Shown here: in pieces, positions 7,233 through 13,689 of the stretch
Layout: the number at the start of each line of letters is the position of its first letter
How positions within the stretch are numbered: position 1 is the stretch's first letter
NCBI GenBank assembly: GCA_012514415.1
Contig: JAAZAH010000219.1
Location: 1 to 13,689, forward strand
Reading direction: 5' to 3'
Origin: Sandaracinaceae bacterium
Lineage (GTDB): Bacteria; Myxococcota_A; Polyangia; Polyangiales; Houyiibacteriaceae
Length of the DNA: 13,689 nucleotides
The notes under the pieces: model-generated
Database searches by the model: none
The model's input: only the letters and a program-made list of their open reading frames with translations
What the model was told of the DNA's origin: nothing
Made by a program: the position numbers and the translations under genes

Positions 7233-9191
7233 TTAGTCGGATTCGGCGGGGATGAGCTCGACCCGAGTATGGGTCATCTGCCCGGCCCTGAGTCGGATCT
7301 CCCCTGTATAATCCCGATGATCGCTCGCTGTCACGGTATATGTGATGGACGTTTCGGCGCCCTCCATCGGAATCGATAGGATCTCGCGTGTCCGCGCGCG
7401 GATGACGCGTCCATCCGCGAGGTGCAACTCGGCTTGGGCGGGCACGGGGCTGACCAGATAGAGCCGCGCCGGTCGAAATGGAAGGCGCGGCTGATAAGGA
7501 TAGGGACCTGTGCCTGCAGGGATGCGCACCTCTTCTTCGAGCGTCTCGCAGCAGCCGGATTGATCGATGATTTTGAAGGTGTGTACGCCGGGTTCGAGGT
7601 CGATCTGGCGAAAGGCAGGGCCAAAGGGGCGCGGAGGCGCGCCATCCACCGAGATCAGCACGTTTTGGGGGATCGGAGCGAATCGGACTTCGCGGCTTCG
7701 GGATGCGACGACGCTCGGTCGTGGCCTTTGCGCAGGAGGCCCGAGACGGGGCGAGCTCGCGGTGCCTTCTCCGGTACGCTCGGCCGGAGTTCTTTCTAGA
7801 GCGTTGGGTGCGCTCTCGATGCCGGTACCGGAGGGACGGGGCTGCCCGCCCGCTTCGATCTCGGCAGCAAGTGCAGTCTCATCGGGCGATCGGAGAGGGT
7901 CCGGGGTGGAGCGTCCCGTCTCTTCATGTTGCTCCGCGGCTCCCTCCTCTGGGTCTGAGGGCGACGTCTGCGCCCCTGATGGAACGCTGGCTAGAGTGTC
8001 GAGCTCGGTCTCTCCGCTCGGTAGCGGTGTGTCGATCAGCCGAAACACAAAAAGAGCACTGATGAGCCCGACGGCGAGAAGCGAGAGGAGCGCGTAGAGT
8101 GAGCGTCGATCGTCGGCGGAGCTCAGCGCAATGAGGAGCTCATTCGCCTCTTTATTTTCGGGATCAAGCGCGAGGAGATACTCGAGCGACTCTTTCGCTC
8201 GCCCGCGATCGCGGTGTTCGACGGCGGCCGTCGCGAGCTCGAGATGCCGCGCCTTTATCGCCCCGAGATGCGCCGCAGAAACGCGCGCGGGATCGGCGAA
8301 ATAGGCGGCAAGGAGCGCTTCGGGGGCGTCGATTCCAGAGCGTGCAAGGAACGCTTCAAGGGCTTCGACAAGCTCGGCCGCGCTTTCAAAGCGCTCCGAG
8401 GGCTCCCGCTCCAGAAGCTTCCGCGCGATGGAGACGAGCGTTTCAGGGATGGCTCCGACATAGGACCTCGGATCGATGAAATGCGCCTCGGCGACGCGCT
8501 TCAGCGTTTGATGGGGATTCTTTCCCTCGAAGGGCAAGCGACCCGCGAGAAGAAAATAAAACACGGTGCCAAGCGAGAAGAGATCGCTCCGCTCGTCACA
8601 CTCCTTTCCCTCGAGCTGTTCGGGCGCCATATGGCTCGGACTTCCAAGGATCTGCCCCGTTCGGGTAAAGCCCTGGGCGTCCTTCACCTGCGCAATGCCA
8701 AAATCGGTGAGCTTCAGCGTCTCGTTTTTATGAAGGAGGATGTTCTCGGGCTTTACGTCGCGGTGGATGATCCCTTCGCGATGCGCCGCATCGAGGGCTC
8801 GCGCGATGAGAAGGATCATCACAGCCGCGATCTCGGCTGGGAGCGCGGGCGTCTGCTTTCGAAAAAGGGCAAGCGTCGGTCCCGTAAGAAGTTCGACCAC
8901 GAGAAAGGCGTGCTCGTTTTCTTCCCCCGCAAAATCATAAACCTGGACGATGTTTTCGTGCTCGAGACGCGCCACGCTTTTCGCCTCCCGAGCGAACCGG
9001 GAGCGCGCCTCGCCTTCGCCCCGAAGATGCGGGTGGAGGACTTTCAGCGCGACGAGCCGGTCGAGGTGGGTATCGCGCGCGCGATAGACCGTGGCCATCC
9101 CACCGATGCCGATCTCCTCGAGCGCCTCGTACTTCCCGAATCGAGCGAGGATCTCATCCGATCGTGTGGGTGTTGAGGGCGTACTCTCCAT
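7233..9191 (-). CDS. Transmembrane Ser/Thr protein kinase with extracytoplasmic PEGA-like region
   Basis: A 652-aa eukaryote-type (Hanks) kinase. The glycine loop GIGGMATVY is at residues 28-36, catalytic lysine VALK (K50), helix-C glutamate about E69, catalytic loop HRDVKPEN at 143-150, DFG at 163-165 and APE at 189-191. All key residues are present, so it should be active, with an RD-type activation loop rich in Thr/Ser. Residues about 315-350 look like one helical TPR-type unit. A TM helix is at about 364-384. A Pro/Ser/Glu-rich linker (about 385-500) follows, then two PEGA-like beta regions (about 502-543 and 576-648). The kinase domain would be cytoplasmic and the C-terminus outside. ATG 9191 has only a distant GGGGAG. 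A weak promoter (TTTACT-N17-TAAAAA) lies just upstream. The substrate is unknown. It shares an apparent operon with the TPR protein. Confidence 0.93.
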   Translation of the reverse strand: MESTPSTPTRSDEILARFGKYEALEEIGIGGMATVYRARDTHLDRLVALKVLHPHLRGEGEARSRFAREAKSVARLEHENIVQVYDFAGEENEHAFLVVELLTGPTLALFRKQTPALPAEIAAVMILLIARALDAAHREGIIHRDVKPENILLHKNETLKLTDFGIAQVKDAQGFTRTGQILGSPSHMAPEQLEGKECDERSDLFSLGTVFYFLLAGRLPFEGKNPHQTLKRVAEAHFIDPRSYVGAIPETLVSIARKLLEREPSERFESAAELVEALEAFLARSGIDAPEALLAAYFADPARVSAAHLGAIKARHLELATAAVEHRDRGRAKESLEYLLALDPENKEANELLIALSSADDRRSLYALLSLLAVGLISALFVFRLIDTPLPSGETELDTLASVPSGAQTSPSDPEEGAAEQHEETGRSTPDPLRSPDETALAAEIEAGGQPRPSGTGIESAPNALERTPAERTGEGTASSPRLGPPAQRPRPSVVASRSREVRFAPIPQNVLISVDGAPPRPFGPAFRQIDLEPGVHTFKIIDQSGCCETLEEEVRIPAGTGPYPYQPRLPFRPARLYLVSPVPAQAELHLADGRVIRARTREILSIPMEGAETSITYTVTASDHRDYTGEIRLRAGQMTHTRVELIPAESD

Positions 9192-9275
9192 GAAAAACGG
9201 GGCGCGACGCTCCCCTCTCTTGCCTGATTTTTAAAGGATATGGAGCGGGGAGTAAAGCCCTGCTATCAAGCGGAC

Positions 9276-10664
9276 ATGAGGTCCCGCCCTTTTCGGCTCC
9301 TCGCTCCGGCACAAATGGGGCAAGTCGCGCACGAGGCGCGCGGGATCCATACGCACTCTCTTCTCAGGATGTTCGCCGAGCACTCGGAGGGCTCCGAGCT
9401 CACCGTCCTCGACGGCGACGGCAGCGTGCCTCATGGCGAAAAAACCTATCTCGCGCTCGAGCCAAGCCGCGTCGTCGAAGCGTGGACGGCCGAGGAAGCA
9501 AGGCGCCTCCTCGCCGAGATTTCGCGCGACAACCAACGCTCGCCAAGACCGCGCGCGCTTGGCTTTTTCGCTTTTGATGCCTTTTCGGACGGGCTCGTTG
9601 AGTCGAGAGGCCATCTTCGCTCGGATCCGCTGCAAACGGACCGAGTCACCCGCATTCCGAAGGCGCGTTTCGCGATCCACGACGCGATCCTCGAGATCGA
9701 TGAAATGCGCGGAACGGCGCGTCTCCTCGGGGACCATGAGGCGGCGCTCGATGCGTTTGAGGCGCGTTTGCGCCATGTGATCGCTCAAAGTGCCTCGGAC
9801 GAAACTCCGCGCTCACAGAACCGATGCGGGATCTCCGCTTTCCGTGAAGAAGCGCCTGACAAGCACCTCGAAGCCATCCGCGAGGCGATCGCACTCATCG
9901 AGCGAGGCGCTCTCTGCCAAGTGAATCTCGCGCGTCCGTATCGCGCTGTGTGGACGGGCGATCCTCTCTGGTTCTATCTCGCGATGCGCGAGGTGAGCCC
10001 CGTACCTTGCGGCTTCTTTCAGCGCTTCGGAAAGCAAGCCATCCTTGGGCGAAGCATGGAGAATTTTCTCCTCTTCGATGCGGAGAGCCGTCGGCTTCGG
10101 ACCTCCCCGATCAAGGGAACGCGCGCAAGCGGAGGGGACGTCGAGGCATCACCCCTTGCAGGCGATCGCAGAGAGCTGAAAGAGCACGACCTCGTCCTCG
10201 AGCACGCACTCAAGGAGCTCCGGGAAGCATCGGGGGATGCCCATGCCCGCATCGTCGCGCCTCATTCGGTGGAGCGCTTTTCGGTGCTCGAACATCTCAT
10301 CAGCCACATCGAGGCGAGGGTCGCCGAAGATCGCTCGCTTCGGGAGATCCTCCCCGCGCTTTTTCCGCCGCTCAGCGTCGTTGGGATTCCGCGGCAGGCT
10401 GCGCTCACCACCATCGAGCGGCTCGAGCGCGCGCCCCGCGGCGTCTATTGCGGCGCGTACGGTTATTTTTCGGCTCGGGGAGACGCGCACCTCGCGGTCG
10501 CGATTCGCACAGCACATTTCGATGGCGAGTCCTTGTCGTATCATGCAGGCGGCGGCCTGATCGCCGACGCCGATCCCGTCGCCGAGCTTGAAGAGACTCG
10601 CCTCAAAGCCCGAGCCTTCGTCGACGCCGTCAAGAAATTTGGGTCCTCGCGCAAGAAGTCCTGA
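9276..10664 (+). CDS. PabB/TrpE-family chorismate-using enzyme (aminodeoxychorismate synthase component I-like), divergent
   Basis: A 462-aa protein of the chorismate-binding (MST) family. Family marks are CQVNLARPY (214-222), GRSMENFLLF (259-268), SPIKGTR (277-283), GVYCGAYGY (389-397), AIRT (409-412) and AGGGLIADADP..ELEET (424-441). The lysine of PIKGT (K280) is typical of PabB, where it acts in catalysis; TrpE usually has alanine there. Two motifs are off. The [DE]xxMLVDLxRND region reads KEHDLVLEHALKEL, closer to isochorismate synthases, and TGAPK is VGIPR. No pabA, pabC or trp gene is adjacent, so the product, probably 4-amino-4-deoxychorismate for folate, is inferred. I prefer ATG 9276; the in-frame ATG at 9240 would add 12 unconserved residues, with AAAGGA too close to it. 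The gene is divergent from the kinase. Confidence 0.8.
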   Translation: MRSRPFRLLAPAQMGQVAHEARGIHTHSLLRMFAEHSEGSELTVLDGDGSVPHGEKTYLALEPSRVVEAWTAEEARRLLAEISRDNQRSPRPRALGFFAFDAFSDGLVESRGHLRSDPLQTDRVTRIPKARFAIHDAILEIDEMRGTARLLGDHEAALDAFEARLRHVIAQSASDETPRSQNRCGISAFREEAPDKHLEAIREAIALIERGALCQVNLARPYRAVWTGDPLWFYLAMREVSPVPCGFFQRFGKQAILGRSMENFLLFDAESRRLRTSPIKGTRASGGDVEASPLAGDRRELKEHDLVLEHALKELREASGDAHARIVAPHSVERFSVLEHLISHIEARVAEDRSLREILPALFPPLSVVGIPRQAALTTIERLERAPRGVYCGAYGYFSARGDAHLAVAIRTAHFDGESLSYHAGGGLIADADPVAELEETRLKARAFVDAVKKFGSSRKKS

Positions 10665-10696
10665 AGAGGCGCGCTGCTGGCCGGAAAATGAACCGA

Positions 10697-10725
10697 ATGA
10701 CGGGCATCCTCGTGAGTTTTATGTT
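10697..10725 (+). promoter_or_regulatory. Predicted promoter of tRNA-Gln
   Basis: ATGACG (10697-10702) and TATGTT (10720-10725) are separated by 17 nt and resemble -35 and -10 boxes, with 4 of 6 matches each. Transcription would begin about 27 nt before the mature tRNA. This fits an independently transcribed tRNA gene that ends at the terminator downstream. Confidence 0.45.
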
Positions 10726-10758
10726 ATGGAAGCGCCGCGCGAGCGATGCGCTCCGCAT

Positions 10759-10829
10759 TCCGGGATCGTCTAATGGTAGGACCGTGGACTTTGGATCCAT
10801 TAATGAAGGTTCGAATCCTTCTCCCGGAA
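10759..10829 (+). tRNA. trnQ: tRNA-Gln (anticodon TTG)
   Basis: The acceptor TCCGGGA pairs fully with TCCCGGA. The D arm is GTCT-AATGGTA-GGAC. The anticodon stem GTGGA/TCCAT (one G-U) closes the loop CTTTGGA, giving anticodon TTG (Gln). The T arm GAAGG-TTCGAAT-CCTTC is perfect. The discriminator is A73 and the weak U1-A72 first pair is usual for tRNA-Gln. CCA is not encoded (CCT follows), unlike the tRNA-Trp in this window. It has its own promoter-like site upstream and an intrinsic terminator immediately downstream. Confidence 0.95.
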
Positions 10830-10833
10830 CCTC

Positions 10834-10861
10834 AAAGCGAGCTCCACCGAGCTCGCTTTTT
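10834..10861 (+). terminator. Intrinsic terminator after tRNA-Gln
   Basis: AAAGCGAGCTC (10834-10844) and GAGCTCGCTTT (10849-10859) form a perfect 11-bp stem with a CACC tetraloop, followed by T residues through 10861 (five T in a row from 10857). It starts 5 nt after the tRNA. On the minus strand the same stem ends in TTTGAGG, so it may also act, less strongly, on tlyA transcripts, whose stop codon is 25 bp away. Confidence 0.9.
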
Positions 10862-10885
10862 CATTTTCGGGGCCGCGGTGCGGCT

Positions 10886-11641
10886 TCAATCGAGCGAATC
10901 CCTAGGCGGAGGCTTGCGAAAATGAAGGAAGGCTTCGAGGTTCCCCTTCGGCCCGGCGATCGCCGCATTCGCCCGTCCAAGCGAGATGAGCCCGAGGGAG
11001 ATTCCGGCGCGCTCCACCTTGTCGATCGCTTCCGTCCGGAGACGCTCATCGCGTACGACCCCGCCTTTTCCGAGCGCGTCGCGGCCGACCTCGAATTGCG
11101 GCTTCACCATCGCGAGGATCTCACCGCCGGGCACAAGGACCGCGATCGCCGCGGGTAGGAGCTTGTCGAGACCGATGAAGCTCGCGTCGATGACGACGAG
11201 ATCGATCGGCTCGGGGAGGCTGTCTTCGGTGAGATAGCGTGCGTTCACCCTTTCCATCACGACGACCCGGGGATCGCTTCGGAGCGTGGGATGAAGCTGA
11301 CCGTATCCGACGTCGATGGCGTAGACGCGCAACGCGCCACGGCGGAGGAGGCAATCGGTAAATCCGCCGGTGCTCGCCCCAAAATCCGCCGCGATCTTCC
11401 CTTCTGGATCGACCGAAAGATCGCGCAGGGCTCCCTCGAGCTTCACGCCTCCTCGGCTCACATAAGGGTGAAGATCACCGCGAATCTCAAGAGGCGCATC
11501 GCTCAAAAGGCGTTCCCCTGCTTTGTCGACACGCGCTTCGCCAGAAAAGACGCGGCCGGCGAGGATCAGCGCGCGCGCGCGCTCGCGGCTCTCGACAAGA
11601 CCGCGTTCGACAAGGAGGAGATCGGCACGCGTTTTTTTCAT
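10886..11641 (-). CDS. tlyA: TlyA family rRNA (cytidine-2'-O)-methyltransferase
   Basis: A 251-aa protein. The N-terminal S4 RNA-binding domain (MKKTRADLLLVERGLVESRE onward, about residues 1-62) is followed by a FtsJ-like SAM methyltransferase domain. The SAM-binding motif is ADFGASTGGFTDCLL (85-99). The K-D-K-E catalytic residues are all present: K67 in SRGGVKL, D152 in VVIDASF, K180 in MVKPQFE and E235 in PKGNLEAF. Characterised TlyA enzymes methylate the ribose of cytidines in 23S and, in some species, 16S rRNA, and their loss gives capreomycin resistance in mycobacteria. Older names call it haemolysin. I chose ATG 11641 because the family begins at this MKK..D.LLVERG; the longer frame upstream has no family support. 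No strong ribosome-binding site is visible. It is convergent with tRNA-Gln and divergent from queG. Confidence 0.95.
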   Translation of the reverse strand: MKKTRADLLLVERGLVESRERARALILAGRVFSGEARVDKAGERLLSDAPLEIRGDLHPYVSRGGVKLEGALRDLSVDPEGKIAADFGASTGGFTDCLLRRGALRVYAIDVGYGQLHPTLRSDPRVVVMERVNARYLTEDSLPEPIDLVVIDASFIGLDKLLPAAIAVLVPGGEILAMVKPQFEVGRDALGKGGVVRDERLRTEAIDKVERAGISLGLISLGRANAAIAGPKGNLEAFLHFRKPPPRDSLD

Positions 11642-11816
11642 GGGGCAAGCTCGCGGATTCGGAGGGCGCCTATTTTCGAAGATGATCGAAGCTCGCGCGC
11701 GGCTCAAGCCGGGGAGCGGAGGGGTCAATAAAGACGCCTGACTGAATGCGCAAATCGATACTTTGCCGTCTGGATGCCTCGCTTGCCTGAACCCGCACTT
11801 CGCGCGACGATATAAG

Positions 11817-12866
11817 ATGGGCGCGCTGCTAAAAGCCGAGATCGAGTCGATGGCCAACGAGCTCGGGTTCCTGCGCTTCGGAGTGGCGAAAGCCGAAAGG
11901 CTTGATGAAGAGGCGAACTACCTCGAGCAGTACCTACGCGAGGGACGGGAAGCCTCGATGAGCTGGTTCTCCGAGACCGACGAGGTTCGGATCGATCCGC
12001 GTCATGAGGGCATGCTCCCGAGCGCCCAAAGCGTCCTCGTCTTTGCCTATCCCTATCCGCGCCTCCGTGAGCCGCTCCATTACGGCCCAGGACGGATCGC
12101 CCGCTACGCCGAGGGGCGGGATTATCACAACGTCCTCAAAAAAAAGCTGCTCCGCATTGAGCGATTCCTGCATGAGCGCGGGTTCGAAGCTCGCCATTCG
12201 GTGGACAGTCGTCCCGTCTTCGAGCGCGCCTGGGCAAGGCGCGCCGGCATTGGTTTCATCGGAAAAAACTGCTGCCTCATCGTCCCCGGGTATGGCTCGC
12301 ACCTCTTTCTCGCAACGGTTATCACGAGCGCTGAGCTTCCGCCCGACGCGCCACTTGATGGAAACTTCTGCGGCAGCTGCACCGCCTGCCTTGATGCCTG
12401 CCCGACGGATGCCTTCGTCTCGGAATTTCGACTGGATTCGAATCGCTGCATCAGCTTTCTGACCATCGAGGAGCGGGGCTCCATCCCGGTCGAGCTCGAA
12501 ACGGGCATCGGGGAATGGCTTTTTGGCTGCGATCGCTGTCAGGACGTCTGTCCCTTCAACCGCTCGAAGCGCATCCCCGACCACGACCAAGGGCCGTTCG
12601 ATCCGTTGCCCGTTCATCGCGAGCTTGACCTCGAAACGATCTTTGATCTCGATGATGAACGCTTCAGGGAGACGTTCGCAGGAAGCCCGCTGAAGCGCGC
12701 ACGACGCGATGGGCTCGCGCGAAACGCCGCCATCGTGCTTGGAAATCGCGCAGCAAAGCGCGCCCTACCCGTGCTTCGGCGCGTTCACGAAACCCATGAG
12801 GCGCCGATGGTGCGCGAAGCGGCGTCACGCTCAATCAAGCGGCTCGAAGAGAGCGAAGAAGCCTGA
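11817..12866 (+). CDS. queG: Epoxyqueuosine reductase QueG
   Basis: A 349-aa cobalamin and iron-sulfur enzyme that reduces epoxyqueuosine to queuosine in tRNA, the last step of queuosine synthesis. The N-terminal cobalamin-binding part contains RYAEGRDYHNVLKKKL (96-111) and the signature VDSRPVFERAWARRAGIGFIGK in two parts, with catalytic Asp at D130. Two [4Fe-4S] clusters are supported by CGSCTACLDACPT (C185, C188, C191, C195) and by C211 together with GCDRCQDVCPFN (C238, C241, C245). A HEAT-like C-terminus (about 295-345) binds tRNA in the family. I chose ATG 11817 because it gives the family N-terminus; the longer frame from 11763 adds 18 unsupported residues. There is no clear ribosome-binding site, and TATAAG sits directly before the ATG. 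It is convergent with the NuoM gene, 21 bp apart. Confidence 0.96.
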   Translation: MGALLKAEIESMANELGFLRFGVAKAERLDEEANYLEQYLREGREASMSWFSETDEVRIDPRHEGMLPSAQSVLVFAYPYPRLREPLHYGPGRIARYAEGRDYHNVLKKKLLRIERFLHERGFEARHSVDSRPVFERAWARRAGIGFIGKNCCLIVPGYGSHLFLATVITSAELPPDAPLDGNFCGSCTACLDACPTDAFVSEFRLDSNRCISFLTIEERGSIPVELETGIGEWLFGCDRCQDVCPFNRSKRIPDHDQGPFDPLPVHRELDLETIFDLDDERFRETFAGSPLKRARRDGLARNAAIVLGNRAAKRALPVLRRVHETHEAPMVREAASRSIKRLEESEEA

Positions 12867-12887
12867 AGCGCGGCGCCCTCGCCGGTC

Positions 12888-13689
12888 TTAGCGCCGGGTC
12901 AGGTGTTCGGCGGCGCGGGTCAGTCGAGGCGCGTCATCCGCGAGCTGAATCGCCGATTGATGACGAATCGCCTCGCCGAGCGCATCGGCCGCCGGGCGAA
13001 TCGTTTCTATCACCGGCTGCGGAAAAATGCCGAGCACAAAGATGAGCGCGACGAGACTCCAGAGCGCGGCGCGCTCGGATCGGTCGAGGGGCGCAAAATC
13101 CTCCGCCGAATCCGCCGGCCCGAAGAGGATCTTTCCGATGGCTCGAAGCACATAGATGGCGCCGAACAGAACCCCAAAGACGGCCACCACGGCGAAGGGC
13201 TTCGCATAGCTCGCGAGCAGACCCGAACCGAATTCCGCGCCGAACGCGCCGTTGAGGATGAGAAACTCACCGACGAAGCCATTGGTGCCGGGGAGACCAA
13301 GCGCCGCAAGTCCGATCACCACGAAGGCAAAAGAGAAGAGAGGCATCCGGCGCGCAACCCCGCCGAATTCTCGCAGATCACGCGTGCCCGCCCGGCGCTC
13401 GAGGATGTGCGCGATGAGGAAGAGGCCCGCAACGATGAGCCCGTGATTGACCATCTGGAGCACCGCACCGGTGATTCCTGCGCTCGAAAATGCGATGACG
13501 CCGAGCGCGATGAAGCCCATATGGCTGAGCGAGCTGTAGGCGACGAGCTTCTTGAGATCGTCTTGAGCCTGCGCCGCGTACGCGCCGTAGAGGATGCCCA
13601 CGACAGCAAGGGCTGCGAGCGTCGGGCCAACGAGCTGCGCGCCCGCGGGAAAGAGCGGGATGGCGATCTTGAGCAGACCGTATGAGCCG
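12888..13689 (-). CDS. nuoM: NADH-quinone oxidoreductase subunit M, C-terminal part (truncated by window edge)
   Basis: The frame is open from the right edge (13689) to TAA at 12888-12890, giving 266 complete residues of a protein usually near 500 aa. NuoM is one of the antiporter-like proton-pumping subunits of complex I in the inner membrane. Visible family marks are GSYGLLKIAIPLFP, then DDLKKLVAYSSLSHMGFI with the conserved TM8 lysine, QMVNHGLIVAGLFLIAH, and GLPGTNGFVGEFLIL with the conserved TM12 glutamate. About eight hydrophobic segments can be seen. The GGYGLL and VGEFLIL versions favour NuoM over NuoL or NuoN. The C-terminus ends in a short polar tail (DDAPRLTRAAEHLTRR). No intrinsic terminator is evident in the 21-bp gap to queG. 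An upstream nuoL would be expected beyond the window. Confidence 0.93.
   Translation of the reverse strand, partial: GSYGLLKIAIPLFPAGAQLVGPTLAALAVVGILYGAYAAQAQDDLKKLVAYSSLSHMGFIALGVIAFSSAGITGAVLQMVNHGLIVAGLFLIAHILERRAGTRDLREFGGVARRMPLFSFAFVVIGLAALGLPGTNGFVGEFLILNGAFGAEFGSGLLASYAKPFAVVAVFGVLFGAIYVLRAIGKILFGPADSAEDFAPLDRSERAALWSLVALIFVLGIFPQPVIETIRPAADALGEAIRHQSAIQLADDAPRLTRAAEHLTRR

Noticed and set aside
8214..9176. A 320-codon open frame on the plus strand, opposite the kinase domain
   Set aside because: The kinase frame carries every catalytic motif. The opposite frame has no recognisable domain and no ribosome-binding site.
9240..9275. Upstream ATG adding 12 residues to the PabB-like protein
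   Set aside because: AAAGGA lies only 1 nt from this ATG, too close to serve it, and the added residues (MERGVKPCYQAD) look non-conserved. The choice is not certain.
11811..11816. TATAAG immediately before the queG ATG as a -10 box for a leaderless or shorter QueG
   Set aside because: No -35 element lies at 16-18 nt, and a start at 11817 gives the family N-terminus. It may be chance.

Overview
This 13.7 kb window looks like ordinary chromosome from a GC-rich Gram-negative bacterium. The coding regions show strong GC bias at third positions. A eukaryote-type Ser/Thr kinase with an extracytoplasmic C-terminal region, paired with a TPR/coiled-coil envelope protein, together with the general style of the housekeeping proteins, suggests a deltaproteobacterial or Myxococcota-like lineage. 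That assignment is inference and only moderately secure. I see no mobile elements, CRISPR arrays, integrases or phage genes.

Left half (1-6264, all on the minus strand): a continuous translation and transcription block, read from right to left. It starts at a consensus-like sigma70 promoter near 6237-6264. The order is rpsL (S12), rpsG (S7), a 296-bp structured leader, fusA (EF-G), tuf (EF-Tu), rpmG (L33), tRNA-Trp, secE, nusG and rplK (L11, cut by the window edge). The classical 'str' cluster (rpsL-rpsG-fusA-tuf) therefore runs directly into the classical 'tuf-trnW-secE-nusG-rplK' cluster through one shared tuf gene. The small rpmG gene has a GTG start.

Middle (6318-9191, minus strand): just upstream of rpsL lie a secreted TPR/coiled-coil protein with two membrane segments and a transmembrane Ser/Thr kinase. 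The kinase has a complete catalytic core, one TM helix and an extracytoplasmic Pro/Ser-rich linker with PEGA-like beta repeats. They are 27 bp apart and probably co-transcribed.

Right part (9276-13689): a divergent aminodeoxychorismate/anthranilate-synthase-type enzyme (+), tRNA-Gln(UUG) (+) with its own promoter and a strong intrinsic terminator, tlyA rRNA methyltransferase (-), queG epoxyqueuosine reductase (+), and the C-terminal two thirds or so of the complex I subunit NuoM (-), truncated at the right edge. TlyA and QueG both modify ribosomal or transfer RNA, so the window is dominated by translation functions.

Items most worth a second look: an EF-Tu whose switch I lacks the classical RGITI signature and whose G5 loop is also altered, the str/secE-nusG junction, the inverted repeats in the fusA leader, a PabB-like enzyme that keeps the lysine of PIKGT but lacks the VDLxRND and TGAPK motifs, and the kinase/TPR pair beside the translation operon. 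I did not find a clearly new multi-gene system.
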